A stretch of DNA of 64,000 bases from Actinomycetospora soli (GCF_021026295.1 NZ_JAJNDA010000019.1:1-64000), one strand, 5' to 3'; numbered from the stretch's first letter, positions 18,321-29,403 are shown. The notes: generated from the letters alone by a model not told the origin. Translations and numbers: made by a program.

Positions 18321-19568
18321 TCACGGGAAGCGTTGCAGCGGTGTTGCAGGGCCGAGCAGCCCGGCCATGACGTCGGGCGGGGGCACCTCGACGCCCACGC
18401 CCGGGGCGATCCGGTAGGGCCGGGCGACGACGAGGTTGCCCAGCACCCGGCGCAGGCGGGACAGCTCCGCGCGCACGGTGACGAGGTGGTCGGCGTCGTC
18501 GTAGAGCGCGCGGCTGAGCGCGGCGGCGTCGAGACCCGTCGTGCCCGCGCGCATCAGCAGCGCGAGGATCTGCAGGTGGCGGCGCGACAACGTGTGCCGC
18601 CACGTCTCGCGGCCCTCCACGACGGCGACGGGCGGGTCGGCGGCGAGGTCGAGCCGCAGGCGGGTCGACCCCTCCTGCGCGCTCGTGGGGTGGAGCAGCC
18701 ACCCGCCGGGCACCGGCTCGGGCAGGCACGGACCGAGACCGTGGACGAGCATGACCTCGCCCGCCCGCGGCACGCCCACCCGGTCGCGCGGGGACAGTCC
18801 CGTGGCCCCGGCGACCCACCCGTGGTCGTCCACCACGAGCGCGGGGCCGCCGCGCCGGGCGAGCAGCGGGGCGGCGACGGCGCGCAGCGAGTCGAGCCGC
18901 TGCTCGTGCTGCGCCCACAGGCCGGACTCGGCGAGCCGCACCGCGGTGTGCACGAGCGCCACCGTGGTGGGGTGCACCGTCGGCGCCGGGCCGGACAGGT
19001 CGACGACGCCGAGCATCTCGCCGGTGCGCGGGTCGTGGATCGGGCTCGCCGTGCACGTCCACGGGTGCTGCGCGCGGGCGAAGTGCTCGGCGGAGAACAG
19101 CTGCACCGAGGCGTGCTCGGCGAGCGCGGTGCCGATGGCGTTGGTGCCGACCGACTCCTCGGTCCAGTCGGCGCCCGGGGAGAACCCGAGGCCCTCGGCC
19201 AGCCGGGCGACCCGGCTGGCGCCCTCCCGCCAGAGCACGAAGCCGTCGGCCGCGGTGATGACCATGATGTGTTCGGCGTCCTCGGCCACCGCCGTGAGGC
19301 TCGCCCGCAGCTGCGGCAGCACACCGGAGATGGGCGACTCGGCGCGGCGGCGCTCGACGACCTCGGGCGCGGCCGGGTCGGGCAGCGACCGCACGTCCGG
19401 CGTCACACCGAGGGCGAGCATCCGGTCCCAGGACCGGGAGACGACCCGACGCAGGCCCGTCGTGACGCGTCCACCGGACAGCCGCGCGTCGTGGGCCTGG
19501 TGGAGCAGGCGCGCGTGTTGGCGGAGATCGGTACTCCGCGTCACCGCGCAGACGCCGTCGTCCACCAC
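18321..19568 (-). CDS. GAF-domain transcriptional regulator (AcoR-like without the sigma54 ATPase domain)
   Basis: 415 aa from GTG 19568 (GTG 19565 is equally possible), with GGAGG 5 bases before. The N-terminus (LRRVVSRSWDRMLALGVTPD) and the following GAF domain (ADGFVLWREGA..., SVGTNAIGTALAEHASVQLFSAEHF, CTASPIHDPRTGEMLGVVDLSG) match the sensor part of AcoR-type acetoin regulators. Instead of an AAA+ sigma54-activating domain, the C-terminus (LSRRHLQILALLMRAGTTGLDAAALSRALY...VRAELSRLRRVLG) looks like a winged-helix DNA-binding domain, as found in many actinobacterial members. It probably activates the butanediol genes directly downstream. Confidence 0.82.
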   Translation of the reverse strand: MVDDGVCAVTRSTDLRQHARLLHQAHDARLSGGRVTTGLRRVVSRSWDRMLALGVTPDVRSLPDPAAPEVVERRRAESPISGVLPQLRASLTAVAEDAEHIMVITAADGFVLWREGASRVARLAEGLGFSPGADWTEESVGTNAIGTALAEHASVQLFSAEHFARAQHPWTCTASPIHDPRTGEMLGVVDLSGPAPTVHPTTVALVHTAVRLAESGLWAQHEQRLDSLRAVAAPLLARRGGPALVVDDHGWVAGATGLSPRDRVGVPRAGEVMLVHGLGPCLPEPVPGGWLLHPTSAQEGSTRLRLDLAADPPVAVVEGRETWRHTLSRRHLQILALLMRAGTTGLDAAALSRALYDDADHLVTVRAELSRLRRVLGNLVVARPYRIAPGVGVEVPPPDVMAGLLGPATPLQRFP

Positions 19569-19650
19569 GCGCACCTCCTGTGGCGCAGAGCATAACCGGG
19601 CGGTCGGCCCACGGGCAGCGTCCGCGCACCGGTCCGGGCAGGCTCGCCGC

Positions 19651-20130
19651 GTGGACGTGCGGCGGGCGGTGGCGCAGGACGCGCCGGCGATGGCGGCGGT
19701 GGTCGCCGCGGTCGCGCCGGAGGACGTGCTCGGGGCGCAGCCGCCGGTCGACGTCGAGGCCCGGGCCACGGCGTACGCCGACCTCGTGGCGGGCGGCGTG
19801 GGCGCGGCGTGGGTGCTGGTCGAGGACGGGACCGTGGTCGGGTCCCTGTCCCTGACGCCGCGCACCCGGGGTGTGTTCGGGCTGGGCATGGCGATCCTGC
19901 CGTCGGGCCGCGGCCGCGGCGGCGGGCGGGCGCTGGTGGACGCGGCCCTAGCGTGGGCCCGGGCCGGCGAGGCGCACAAGGTGGACCTCGAGGTGTGGCC
20001 GGACAACGCGCGGGCGATCGCGCTGTACGCCGCGACGGGGTTCGTGGTGGAGGGCCTGCGCGACCGGCACTATCGCCGCGCCGACGGGACCCTGCGGTCG
20101 TCGTTGATCATGGCCTGCCGGACGGACTGA
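19651..20130 (+). CDS. GNAT-family N-acetyltransferase
   Basis: 159 aa from GTG 19651, divergent from the GAF regulator with an 82-base gap. It shows the GNAT acetyl-CoA loop as AILPSGRGRGGGRALVDAALAWA (R/Q-x-x-G-x-G/A) and the C-terminal WPDNARAIALYAATGFVVEGLRDRHYRRADG typical of RimJ/RimL-like or small-molecule acetyltransferases. The acceptor is unknown. The gene appears monocistronic; 125 bases separate it from the next plus-strand gene. Confidence 0.85.
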   Translation: MDVRRAVAQDAPAMAAVVAAVAPEDVLGAQPPVDVEARATAYADLVAGGVGAAWVLVEDGTVVGSLSLTPRTRGVFGLGMAILPSGRGRGGGRALVDAALAWARAGEAHKVDLEVWPDNARAIALYAATGFVVEGLRDRHYRRADGTLRSSLIMACRTD

Positions 20131-20255
20131 GCCCGCGCCACCGCCCCCCGGCGCGAGGTGTACGTAGGGCAGGTTCTGCGACCCGCCGGGCTGCCTGGTG
20201 TACCTCTCGCGAGACGGGCCGGGTGTCCGGAGGTGCTGGTGGGCACCCCCGGTCG

Positions 20256-20915
20256 GTGACCGAGCCCCTGTTCTCCACCGAGCCGGAGTCGTCGACACCC
20301 GACCCGGCGACCGCCGTGTCCGATGCGCTCACCCTCGACGACCTGCGTGAACGCGCCGCCGCCTGCACCGCCTGCGAGCTGTACGAGGGCACGACCGGCA
20401 CGGTGTTCGGCACCGGCCCGACCACCGCCCGCATGATGTTCGTCGGCGAGCAGCCCGGCGACCAGGAGGACCGCCAGCTCTCCCCCTTCGTCGGACCCGC
20501 GGGGAAGCTGCTCGACGGCGCCCTGGTCGAGGCGGGGATCGCGCGCGAGGACGCGTACGTGACCAACGCGGTGAAGCACTTCTCGTTCCGTCGCCAGGGG
20601 AACCGCCGGATCCACCAGACGCCGAAGGTGGGGCACGTCCGTGCCTGCCGGCCGTGGCTGGACGGCGAGCTCGCGCTGGTCCGCCCGCACGTCGTCGTCA
20701 CCCTCGGGGCGACCGCGGGCAAGGCCCTGCTCGGCTCGTCGTTCCGGATCACGAGCGAGCGCGGCGAGGCCCGGGAGTGGGAGGGCACCACGCTGGTGCC
20801 CACGATCCACCCGTCGGCGATCCTGCGGGCCGACCCGGCCCGTGGTCAGGACGGCGACGAGATGCGGGCGGGCTTCGTCGCCGACCTCCGCGTGGCCGCC
20901 GGGCTCCTCGCCTAG
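20256..20915 (+). CDS. UdgX-type uracil-DNA glycosylase
   Basis: 219 aa from GTG 20256. Motif A is GEQPGDQED. The insertion that defines UdgX is present as NRRIHQTPK, with His about residue 120 at the position of the histidine that forms a covalent bond with uracil-derived DNA in mycobacterial UdgX. Motif B is IHPSAILRA. Cys residues in ACTAC and RAC are candidates for the iron-sulfur cluster. The family excises uracil and stays covalently trapped at the abasic site. It is convergent with the SDR gene and overlaps it by 4 bases. The usual lysine before RRIH is Asn here. Confidence 0.9.
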   Translation: MTEPLFSTEPESSTPDPATAVSDALTLDDLRERAAACTACELYEGTTGTVFGTGPTTARMMFVGEQPGDQEDRQLSPFVGPAGKLLDGALVEAGIAREDAYVTNAVKHFSFRRQGNRRIHQTPKVGHVRACRPWLDGELALVRPHVVVTLGATAGKALLGSSFRITSERGEAREWEGTTLVPTIHPSAILRADPARGQDGDEMRAGFVADLRVAAGLLA

Positions 20916-21709
20916 ACGGTCTTCAGCACTCCCCCGTCGACCACCACGTCGATGCCCGTGATGTTCGCGGCGTGCGGGGAGGCGAGGAACGCGATCGTCG
21001 CGGCGGTCTCCTCGGGCTCGGCGAGCCGTCCGGTGCTGATGCCCATCTCGCCGGGGAGCCGGGCGAGGAACTCGTCGAGCTCGAGCCCCTCCCGGTGTGC
21101 GAGGTCGCCCGCCATGCTCGCCGGATCCGTCCAGTTGCCGGTGCGCGTCGGGCCGGGGCTCACCGTCACCGCCCGCATTCCCCTCGGGGCGTACTCCTCG
21201 GAGAGCGCCTTCGTCAGGTTGGTCATGGCCGCCTTCGCTGCGCCGTAGTCGACGGGCGGGTGGGCCATCCGCGCGCCGATGGACGAGACGTTCACGATCA
21301 CTCCCCGTCGGCGGAGCAGCGCGTCGATGAGTACGCGGGTGACCCTGACCGCGCTGAGCAGGTTGAGGTCGAGCGTCGCCTGCCAGGCCGTGTCGGAGAT
21401 CGTGGCGAAGCCACCGAGGTGCGCGGGATCCGGGCCACCGGACACGATGCCACCGGCGTTGTTGACCAGGACGTCGATCCCGGCAGGAGCCCACCCCTCG
21501 AGAGCGTCGGCGACGGCGTCCGCCCCCTCCGGCCGGGCGAGGTCGGCCGTGACCACCTCGTCGGCGACCTTGTCCAACTCGGGCGTGGACCGTCGGGCCA
21601 CGCCGAGGACCCGGGCACCCTCCTCGGTCAGCCGCTCGGCGGTGGCCAGCCCGATCCCTCGGCTCGCCCCGGTGACGACGGCCGTGCGCCCGGTCAGGTG
21701 CAGATCCAT
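20912..21709 (-). CDS. Short-chain dehydrogenase/reductase controlled by the adjacent TetR
   Basis: 265 aa from ATG 21709 with GGAGA 8 bases upstream. SDR motifs: TGASRGIG near residue 13, VNNAGG, VSSIGARMAHPPVDYGAAKAAM (Ser and Tyr-x-x-x-Lys), SPGPTRTGNWT. Substrate unknown. Seventeen bases upstream lies a 21-base box that recurs in inverted orientation upstream of the tetR gene, so the two genes are likely co-regulated by that TetR protein. TetR/SDR pairs of this sort often respond to small xenobiotic or electrophilic compounds, which is only an analogy here. Confidence 0.85.
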   Translation of the reverse strand: MDLHLTGRTAVVTGASRGIGLATAERLTEEGARVLGVARRSTPELDKVADEVVTADLARPEGADAVADALEGWAPAGIDVLVNNAGGIVSGGPDPAHLGGFATISDTAWQATLDLNLLSAVRVTRVLIDALLRRRGVIVNVSSIGARMAHPPVDYGAAKAAMTNLTKALSEEYAPRGMRAVTVSPGPTRTGNWTDPASMAGDLAHREGLELDEFLARLPGEMGISTGRLAEPEETAATIAFLASPHAANITGIDVVVDGGVLKTV

Positions 21710-21725
21710 GTCCCGATCTCCTTTG

Positions 21726-21746
21726 TTGACCCATAGGTACAGAACG
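21726..21746. promoter_or_regulatory. TetR operator-like box upstream of the SDR gene
   Basis: Plus-strand sequence TTGACC-CATA-GGTACAGAACG. The same arrangement, TTGACC-4 bases-GGTACAGAACG, is found on the opposite strand at 22363-22383 before tetR; 17 of 21 positions are identical, all differences lying in the 4-base spacer. Each box ends 17 bases before its start codon. The inner ACC-N4-GGT is palindromic, as expected for a dimeric TetR site. Confidence 0.65.
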
Positions 21747-21776
21747 ACGGCAGGCGTCGGCGCGCCCGCACGGACG

Positions 21777-22346
21777 TCAGATCAGACGCATCGCGGCGTC
21801 GACGAGCGACGTCGGCGGGGCGCCGATGCGCTGGAGGACGCGCGCGCCGTTGAGCAGCGCGAGGACCGCGTCCGCCGCGACGCCGGCATCGAGCGATCCG
21901 TCCACCCGCGGCAGGTCCCCCGTGCGCCGCCCGTCCTCGATCACGGCACGCAGCGCCTCCCGCTGGCCGGCGAGCACCCCGCGGACGAACTCCGCCACGA
22001 CCTCGTCGTCCGGAGACGACTCGACCGCCGTGGTGGTCACGAGGCAGCCGCGGGCGTCGGAGCCGACGTCGAGGACCAGCCCGAGCGCGCGTCGGAGCCG
22101 CTGGTCTGCCGGGCCGGGGCCGGCGAGCATCTCGAGGAACTGCGCCCGCTGACCCTCGACGTACCGCGCGAGCGCCCGTCGGTAGAGCTCGTGCTTCGAG
22201 CCGAACGCGTGGTAGACGCTCCCCTTGCCCAGGCCCATCGCGGCGCCAAGCTCGGCGGGCGTGGTGGCGCGGTAGCCCTTCGTCCAGAACAGGTCCACCG
22301 CCGCGTCCACGGCCGCGTCCTCGTCGAAGGTGCGTGGCCGACCCAT
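21777..22346 (-). CDS. TetR-family transcriptional repressor
   Basis: 189 aa. The N-terminal HTH ([53 protein letters not shown]) is a textbook TetR DNA-binding domain. The ligand domain contains [22 protein letters not shown], close to the TetR_C group of NemR/AcrR-like regulators, with a cysteine (GCL) at the position used in some thiol-sensing relatives. It sits 67 bases upstream of the SDR gene on the same strand, and matching boxes precede both, which predicts autoregulation plus control of the SDR. Confidence 0.9.
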   Translation of the reverse strand: MGRPRTFDEDAAVDAAVDLFWTKGYRATTPAELGAAMGLGKGSVYHAFGSKHELYRRALARYVEGQRAQFLEMLAGPGPADQRLRRALGLVLDVGSDARGCLVTTTAVESSPDDEVVAEFVRGVLAGQREALRAVIEDGRRTGDLPRVDGSLDAGVAADAVLALLNGARVLQRIGAPPTSLVDAAMRLI

Positions 22347-22362
22347 GACGAGGACGCTAGCC

Positions 22363-22383
22363 CGTTCTGTACCTCGAGGTCAA
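22363..22383. promoter_or_regulatory. TetR operator-like box upstream of tetR
   Basis: Minus-strand reading TTGACC-TCGA-GGTACAGAACG, an inverted copy of the box at 21726-21746. It fills the gap between the uvrB stop (22384) and tetR (start 22346). TTGACC could double as a -35 element with CTAGCG 17 bases on as a poor -10. The centre ACCTCGAGGT is a perfect 10-bp palindrome. Confidence 0.65.
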
Positions 22384-24615
<2,232 letters not shown>

Positions 24616-24660
24616 GACACGAGGCTAACCCGACCCCCCGACAGTCACGGTCCGCGCAGG

Positions 24661-25893
24661 TCAGGACCCACAGTCGCACGAGCAGCAGCAGTCCCCGTCG
24701 CCACAGTCCGAACAGCAGTCGCAGCAGTCGCACGAGCAGTTCGTGCAGTCGACGCAGTCCGCGCAGCGACCCTGCCGCGGCTGCCCGGTCCACGGGTCGG
24801 GGAACTCGTCGGCGCAGCACAGCTGCCCGGTGCAGCACAGGCCGGCCGCCGCCGCGCACCCGCCGAGCAGCCCGCGCTGCGGCCCCACCCGCCGCGGTCC
24901 GGGCGGGTCGACCGGCCCCGCCGGACCGTCCGGGCCACCCGGCCCACCCGGCCCACCCGGTTCGGGGGGATCGGACGGGCCGGACGGCGGCTCCGAGCCC
25001 GGTCGCCGCGCCGGGTCCCACGGCGCGAGCGGCGGCTCGGAGGCCTGCTCCGCCCGGGTCACCGCGCGCGCCGTCTCGTGCACCAGGAGCCGGTGCGCCA
25101 GCCGCCGGGCGTCGCCGGGGTCCAGCGCCACCCGCCGCAGGGCCGCCCCGATCCCCGCGACCGCCGCGCGGCACCGGGCGAGGGCGTCGGGGCTCGACGT
25201 GCCGGTGGCCGCCAGCGGGTTCCACCGGCCGGAGGTCTCGTCGTCGGCGCGGTCGGCCACGGCGTCGAGGAGGTGGGCGAGCCGGCCGAGCAGGCGCCCC
25301 GCCTCGTCGAGCGGCCCGACGTTCTCCGGTCGCCCCGCGAGCACCGCCGTGTGCGCGAGCGCCCGCCCCACCGCCTCCTCCGTCGGTGCCGTGACCCGGT
25401 CCAGCGTCGTCACGCCCCGCTCCGCCTCGCGCTGCCGGGCGGGGACGGCGAGCAGGGCGGCCGGGTCGAAGCCGACCCCGTCCGCCGTCCGGGACCCGGC
25501 CCGGGCCCACCGCGTCGCCACACGGCCCCCGACCGCGGCAGCGGGCCGGGACGCGAACAGGCCGTCGCCGTCGTCGACGTGGTCGGCGACGCGGTCGGCG
25601 GCCAGCAGCAGCGCGGTGGAGGCCGCGAGTCGCGCCCCGTCCCCCGTCACGACGTCGGCGGCCCGCATCCCGCGCAGCGGGCACGGCCCGGCGCGCCGAC
25701 CGTCCACCACGCCCTGCGCCTCGGCCAGCACGGAGACGACGAGGGCGTCGACGTGGGTCGTGGCGCGCGCGAGCTGACCGGCCTCGTCGCGGAGGGTCAG
25801 GCACAGCCCGCACAGGTGGGCGCTCCAGCGCGCGTGCAACTCCGGCGCCAGGTGATGACGACACGGACGGAGGAAGCCGAACACAGCGGACAT
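24661..25893 (-). CDS. DUF5685-like protein with an extreme cysteine-rich C-terminal tail
   Basis: 410 aa. The N-terminal part ([49 protein letters not shown]) has the conserved CRHH...C-x2-C pattern of DUF5685-type actinobacterial proteins. A helical middle follows, then a Pro/Gly linker with [12 protein letters not shown] repeats. The last ~60 residues hold more than 20 cysteines, mostly in CC, CxC and CxxC pairs and ending CCCSCDCGS. This is unlike anything nearby and could bind several metal ions or act in thiol chemistry. No signal peptide is evident. No Shine-Dalgarno is visible before ATG 25893. Confidence 0.75.
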   Translation of the reverse strand: MSAVFGFLRPCRHHLAPELHARWSAHLCGLCLTLRDEAGQLARATTHVDALVVSVLAEAQGVVDGRRAGPCPLRGMRAADVVTGDGARLAASTALLLAADRVADHVDDGDGLFASRPAAAVGGRVATRWARAGSRTADGVGFDPAALLAVPARQREAERGVTTLDRVTAPTEEAVGRALAHTAVLAGRPENVGPLDEAGRLLGRLAHLLDAVADRADDETSGRWNPLAATGTSSPDALARCRAAVAGIGAALRRVALDPGDARRLAHRLLVHETARAVTRAEQASEPPLAPWDPARRPGSEPPSGPSDPPEPGGPGGPGGPDGPAGPVDPPGPRRVGPQRGLLGGCAAAAGLCCTGQLCCADEFPDPWTGQPRQGRCADCVDCTNCSCDCCDCCSDCGDGDCCCSCDCGS

Positions 25894-26056
25894 GATCGCG
25901 GTGGCGGAGCGTGTGTTCCAGCGTCCGTCCGGGCTACGGCAAGACCGATTCCCCGCGCCGCGCAGGGCGCCGTGTCGTCACCGAGGCGCAGCCGCCCGAC
26001 CCGGTCCCGGTCGTCGGTCGGCCAGCGTCGGCGCGACCTCGTTAGGGTCGCGCCCC

Positions 26057-26569
26057 GTGGCGCTGCATCCCCCGAAGGTCGAGACGTTCGCCGTGGCCGA
26101 GGGCACGAACACCGATCCGAAGGGCTTCGTCCGCGCCGTCGACCTCTACCGCACCGAGCCGTTCGGGCTCTACCTCGCCCGCCCGATGCCCGACCACCCG
26201 AGCCTGACGCACATGCGGTCCTGGCTCCTCCCCGACCTCGGGCTCCGCGTCACCGACTTCAGCTTCAAGCCGGGCTTCGAGCGGCTGCAGGACTTCTACG
26301 TCGACATCGCCGACGTCGACCGCGACGGCGACACCTGGACGACCACCGACTTCTACCTGGACCTCGTCGTCCACACCGGGGACCGCACCGAGCTGCTCGA
26401 CGTCGACGAGTACGTCGAGGCCGTCGCGGCCGGGGTGCTCGCCCCGGAGCCCGCCGAGCGCGCCCTCACCACGGCGACGACCACCCACGCCGGCATCGCC
26501 GAGCACGGCCACGACCTCGACGCGTGGCTCGCCACCTGTGGCGTCGTCCTCGACTGGCCCTGGCACTAG
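26057..26569 (+). CDS. DUF402-domain protein
   Basis: 170 aa from GTG 26057. The core [50 protein letters not shown] and [15 protein letters not shown] match the DUF402 fold found in FomD-like phosphohydrolases and in the archaeal/bacterial nucleotidyl hydrolases that use two acidic metal-binding clusters. The acidic residues D-x-D/E in DFYLDLVV and LDVDEY are present. Substrate unknown; many actinobacteria carry one copy near coaE and uvrB. The gene is convergent with coaE and separated by 37 bases of repetitive G-rich sequence. Confidence 0.8.
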   Translation: MALHPPKVETFAVAEGTNTDPKGFVRAVDLYRTEPFGLYLARPMPDHPSLTHMRSWLLPDLGLRVTDFSFKPGFERLQDFYVDIADVDRDGDTWTTTDFYLDLVVHTGDRTELLDVDEYVEAVAAGVLAPEPAERALTTATTTHAGIAEHGHDLDAWLATCGVVLDWPWH

Positions 26570-26583
26570 GCGTTCCCGACGAC

Positions 26584-26606
26584 GGGTCGGGGCGGGTCGG
26601 GGCGGG
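26584..26606 (+). repeat. G-rich tandem repeat, potential quadruplex
   Basis: GGGTCGGGGC is repeated twice and followed by another GGG, giving five runs of 3-4 G with 1-2-base loops on the plus strand. It lies between the stops of the convergent DUF402 and coaE genes, right at the coaE stop. It could act as a polymerase pause or a terminator substitute. Confidence 0.5.
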
Positions 26607-27524
26607 TCAGGCCCGCTGCACCGTCACCCGCACCGGCCGCGCCGGGTCGGCGCCGCCGAACCGGCCGTCCCCCACCGCGGGGAAGCCGATCCCGCCGAAC
26701 GCGTCCGCCAGCTCCCCGGGGTCCGCCGCAGCGTGCACCAGCAGGTCGATGACGTCCGGCGCGGACTCCCCCGGCGTCGCCGTCGGGCCCACGTGCTCCA
26801 CCCGGTCGACCCCGTCCCGACCCGCGAGCACCAGGCGTGCGGCGAGCCGGCGGCCCTGCTCCGGCCACGTCGGATCGGGGTCGACGGGCTCGTCGGGCCA
26901 CGGCGTCGCCGTCCCGGCCCGGATCGCGGCCTCGAACGGCACCAGCCGGTCCGACCACAGCGACCGGACCCCCGCGCGGACGTCCTCCTCCGAGCCCACG
27001 TTGTCGATCCAGACGTCCGCGGCGGCCCGGCGGGCGTCGGTCGTCGCCTGTGCCCGGATGCGGGAGCGGGCGTCGTCCTCGGCCATGCCCCGGGTCCGCC
27101 CGAGGCGCTCCACGCGCACGTCCTCCGGTGCGTCCACCACGACGACGAGCGCGAACGCCGCGCCCATGCCGTTCTCCACGAGCAGGGGCACGTCGTGCAC
27201 CAGGACCGCGTCGTCCGGCGCCGCGGCGACCAGCTCGCCGGTCCGACGCCCGATCCGCGGGTGCAGGATGCCGTTCAGCCGCTGCCGGGCCTCGTCGTCG
27301 TTGAAGACGATCTTCCCCAGGGCCGGCCGGTCGAGCGCGCCCTCGGCGTCGAGGACCTCCTCGCCGAACGCCTCGACCACGGCGGCCAGGCCCTCGGTGC
27401 CCGGCTCGACCACCTCGCGGGCGATCTTGTCGGAGTCCACGACCACGGCGCCCAGCGAGGCGAGCTCGGAGGCCACCGTCGACTTGCCCGCCCCGATCCC
27501 ACCGGTCAGTCCCACACGCAGCAC
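26607..27524 (-). CDS. coaE: Dephospho-CoA kinase with C-terminal extension
   Basis: 305 aa. Residues 1-200 form the kinase: P-loop [11 protein letters not shown] (7-17), [26 protein letters not shown], and the lid region [12 protein letters not shown]. It phosphorylates dephospho-CoA in the last step of CoA synthesis. Residues ~205-305 ([19 protein letters not shown]...) are an extra domain resembling a shortened GrpB/UPF0157 part, as on mycobacterial CoaE proteins, where the full extension is about 400 aa in total. A conserved location next to rpsA supports the assignment. Confidence 0.95.
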   Translation of the reverse strand: MLRVGLTGGIGAGKSTVASELASLGAVVVDSDKIAREVVEPGTEGLAAVVEAFGEEVLDAEGALDRPALGKIVFNDDEARQRLNGILHPRIGRRTGELVAAAPDDAVLVHDVPLLVENGMGAAFALVVVVDAPEDVRVERLGRTRGMAEDDARSRIRAQATTDARRAAADVWIDNVGSEEDVRAGVRSLWSDRLVPFEAAIRAGTATPWPDEPVDPDPTWPEQGRRLAARLVLAGRDGVDRVEHVGPTATPGESAPDVIDLLVHAAADPGELADAFGGIGFPAVGDGRFGGADPARPVRVTVQRA

Positions 27525-27579
27525 GTGCGCAGTCTGCCCCAGCCGTGATCGTCCCGTCGCGGCGCGCGCCCGGGCGCGC

Positions 27580-27747
27580 TCACGCGAGAGCCGTGTGCCT
27601 CGGCGTCGCGAAGAAGGTCTCGAACAGGCCGCGCCGCGAGACCGCGGGCACGGCGAGCGCGGCGGCGACGGGACCGTGCTCCCGCGCCCAGGTCAGACCG
27701 GCGGACCCGAGACGGTGCCGACCCGGCCGACGACGCCACGCGAACAT
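27580..27747 (-). CDS. Small basic protein between rpsA and coaE
   Basis: 55 codons from ATG 27747 to TGA 27580, too short for most gene callers. The start has an AGGGGG motif 6 bases upstream, and third positions are almost all G/C, as in real genes here. The product is basic and partly hydrophobic: [20 protein letters not shown], then [20 protein letters not shown] and [15 protein letters not shown]. Antisense open frames over the same bases have worse codon statistics. Function unknown. Confidence 0.5.
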   Translation of the reverse strand: MFAWRRRPGRHRLGSAGLTWAREHGPVAAALAVPAVSRRGLFETFFATPRHTALA

Positions 27748-27824
27748 TCCGACCCCCTGTGACTGCTGTGACTTGTGGGACGGAAGGTACTAGACGGCCT
27801 CGATCGAGGCACGCCCGACACGAC

Positions 27825-27860
27825 GACGGGCCCCCACCCCGGCTGGGGTGAGGGCCCGTC
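27825..27860 (-). terminator. rpsA terminator hairpin
   Basis: GACGGGCCC-C-CACCCC, loop GGCT, GGGGTG-A-GGGCCCGTC: fifteen pairs with one mismatch, 28 bases after the rpsA stop (27889, minus strand). No poly-U. A strong intrinsic-type hairpin that would separate rpsA from the downstream small gene and coaE. Confidence 0.75.
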
Positions 27861-27888
27861 GACGAGCACGGTCAGGCGCTCGGGGTGA

Positions 27889-29403
27889 TCAGTTCCCCGA
27901 GAGCTTCTCCCGCAGGGCGGCGAGCTGCGCGTCGCTCGCGAGCGAGCCGGCACCGGACTGCGACGGCGGGCCCTGGCCCGGGTCGTCGTCGTCACGCGGC
28001 TCGGCGGACTCGTCCTCCGGGCCGCCCGAGGAGTAGTTGGCCGGGGCCGCCTCGGCGGCCTCCGCCTCCTGCTCCGCGGTGCGCTGCAGCTGCGCGATGT
28101 GCTGCTGGTAGCGGGCGTACGCCGCCTGGTACTGGCGCTCCCACTCCTCGCGCTGGGACTCGAAGCCCTCGCGCCACTCCCCGGAGTCGGGGTCGAAGCC
28201 CTCCGGGTAGATGTAGTTGCCGGCGTCGTCGTACTCGGCGCCCATGCCGTACAGCGCCGGGTCGAACTCGGTCTCCGGCGTCATGCCCTCGTTCGCCTGC
28301 TTCAGCGAGAGCGAGATGCGGCGACGGTCGAGGTCGATGTCGATGACCTTGACCATGACGTCGTTGCCGACCTGGACGACCTGCTCCGGCACCTCGACGT
28401 GGCGCTCGGCCAGCTCGGAGATGTGGACCAGGCCCTCGATGCCCTCGTCGACGCGGACGAACGCACCGAACGGCACGAGCTTCGTGACCTTGCCGGGCAC
28501 GATCTGGCCGATCTGGTGGGTCCGGGCGAACTGGCGCCAGGGGTCCTCCTGCGTCGCCTTGAGCGACAGCGAGACGCGCTCGCGGTCCAGGTCGACGTCG
28601 AGGACCTCGACCGTGACCTCCTGGCCGACCTCGACGACCTCGGAGGGGTGGTCGATGTGCTTCCAGGACAGCTCGGACACGTGGACCAGACCGTCGACCC
28701 CGCCGAGGTCGACGAACGCGCCGAAGTTGACGATCGAGGAGACCTGACCCTTGCGGATCTGGCCCTTCGCGAGCTGGTTGAGGAACTCGCTGCGCACGGC
28801 GGACTGGGTCTGCTCCAGCCACGCGCGGCGGGACAGGACCACGTTGTTGCGGTTCTTGTCCAGCTCGATGATCTTGGCCTCGATCTCCTTGCCGACGTAC
28901 GGCTGGAGATCGCGGACGCGGCGCATCTCGACCAGCGACGCGGGGAGGAAGCCGCGGAGGCCGATGTCGAGGATGAGACCACCCTTGACGACCTCGATGA
29001 CGGTGCCCTTGACCGGCTCGTCGTTGTCCTTGAGCTGCTCGATCGTGCCCCAGGCGCGCTCGTACTGCGCACGCTTCTTGGACAGGATCAGCCGGCCCTC
29101 CTTGTCCTCCTTCTGGAGGACGAGGGCTTCGACCTCGTCGCCGACGGCGACGACTTCGTTGGGGTCGACATCGTGCTTGATCGACAGTTCACGCGAGGGG
29201 ATGACGCCCTCGGTCTTGTAGCCGATGTCGAGAAGGACCTCGTCGCGGTCGACCTTGACGATGGTGCCTTCGACGATGTCACCATCGTTGAAGTACTTGA
29301 TCGTCTCGTCGATGGCAGCGAGGAAGTCCTCTTCCGACCCGATGTCGTTGACAGCAACCTGCGGGCTGCTGTGGCTCGGGGCGGTGTGGGTGTCGATGGA
29401 CAT
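27889..29403 (-). CDS. rpsA: 30S ribosomal protein S1
   Basis: 504 aa. Four S1 RNA-binding repeats begin near residues 38 (GDIVEGTIVKVDRDEVLLDIGYKTEG), 122 (VKGTVIEVVKGGLILDIGLRGF), 210 (RKGQVSSIVNFGAFVDLGGVDGLVHVSELSW) and 295 (VPGKVTKLVPFGAFVRVDEGIEGLVHISELA). The C-terminal ~130 residues are acidic and Gln/Glu-rich and end LASDAQLAALREKLSGN, close to the mycobacterial RpsA C-terminus known from pyrazinamide work. S1 recruits mRNA to the 30S subunit. Upstream is a ~160-base leader with a plausible promoter at 29567-29596; downstream is a terminator. Confidence 0.97.
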   Translation of the reverse strand: MSIDTHTAPSHSSPQVAVNDIGSEEDFLAAIDETIKYFNDGDIVEGTIVKVDRDEVLLDIGYKTEGVIPSRELSIKHDVDPNEVVAVGDEVEALVLQKEDKEGRLILSKKRAQYERAWGTIEQLKDNDEPVKGTVIEVVKGGLILDIGLRGFLPASLVEMRRVRDLQPYVGKEIEAKIIELDKNRNNVVLSRRAWLEQTQSAVRSEFLNQLAKGQIRKGQVSSIVNFGAFVDLGGVDGLVHVSELSWKHIDHPSEVVEVGQEVTVEVLDVDLDRERVSLSLKATQEDPWRQFARTHQIGQIVPGKVTKLVPFGAFVRVDEGIEGLVHISELAERHVEVPEQVVQVGNDVMVKVIDIDLDRRRISLSLKQANEGMTPETEFDPALYGMGAEYDDAGNYIYPEGFDPDSGEWREGFESQREEWERQYQAAYARYQQHIAQLQRTAEQEAEAAEAAPANYSSGGPEDESAEPRDDDDPGQGPPSQSGAGSLASDAQLAALREKLSGN

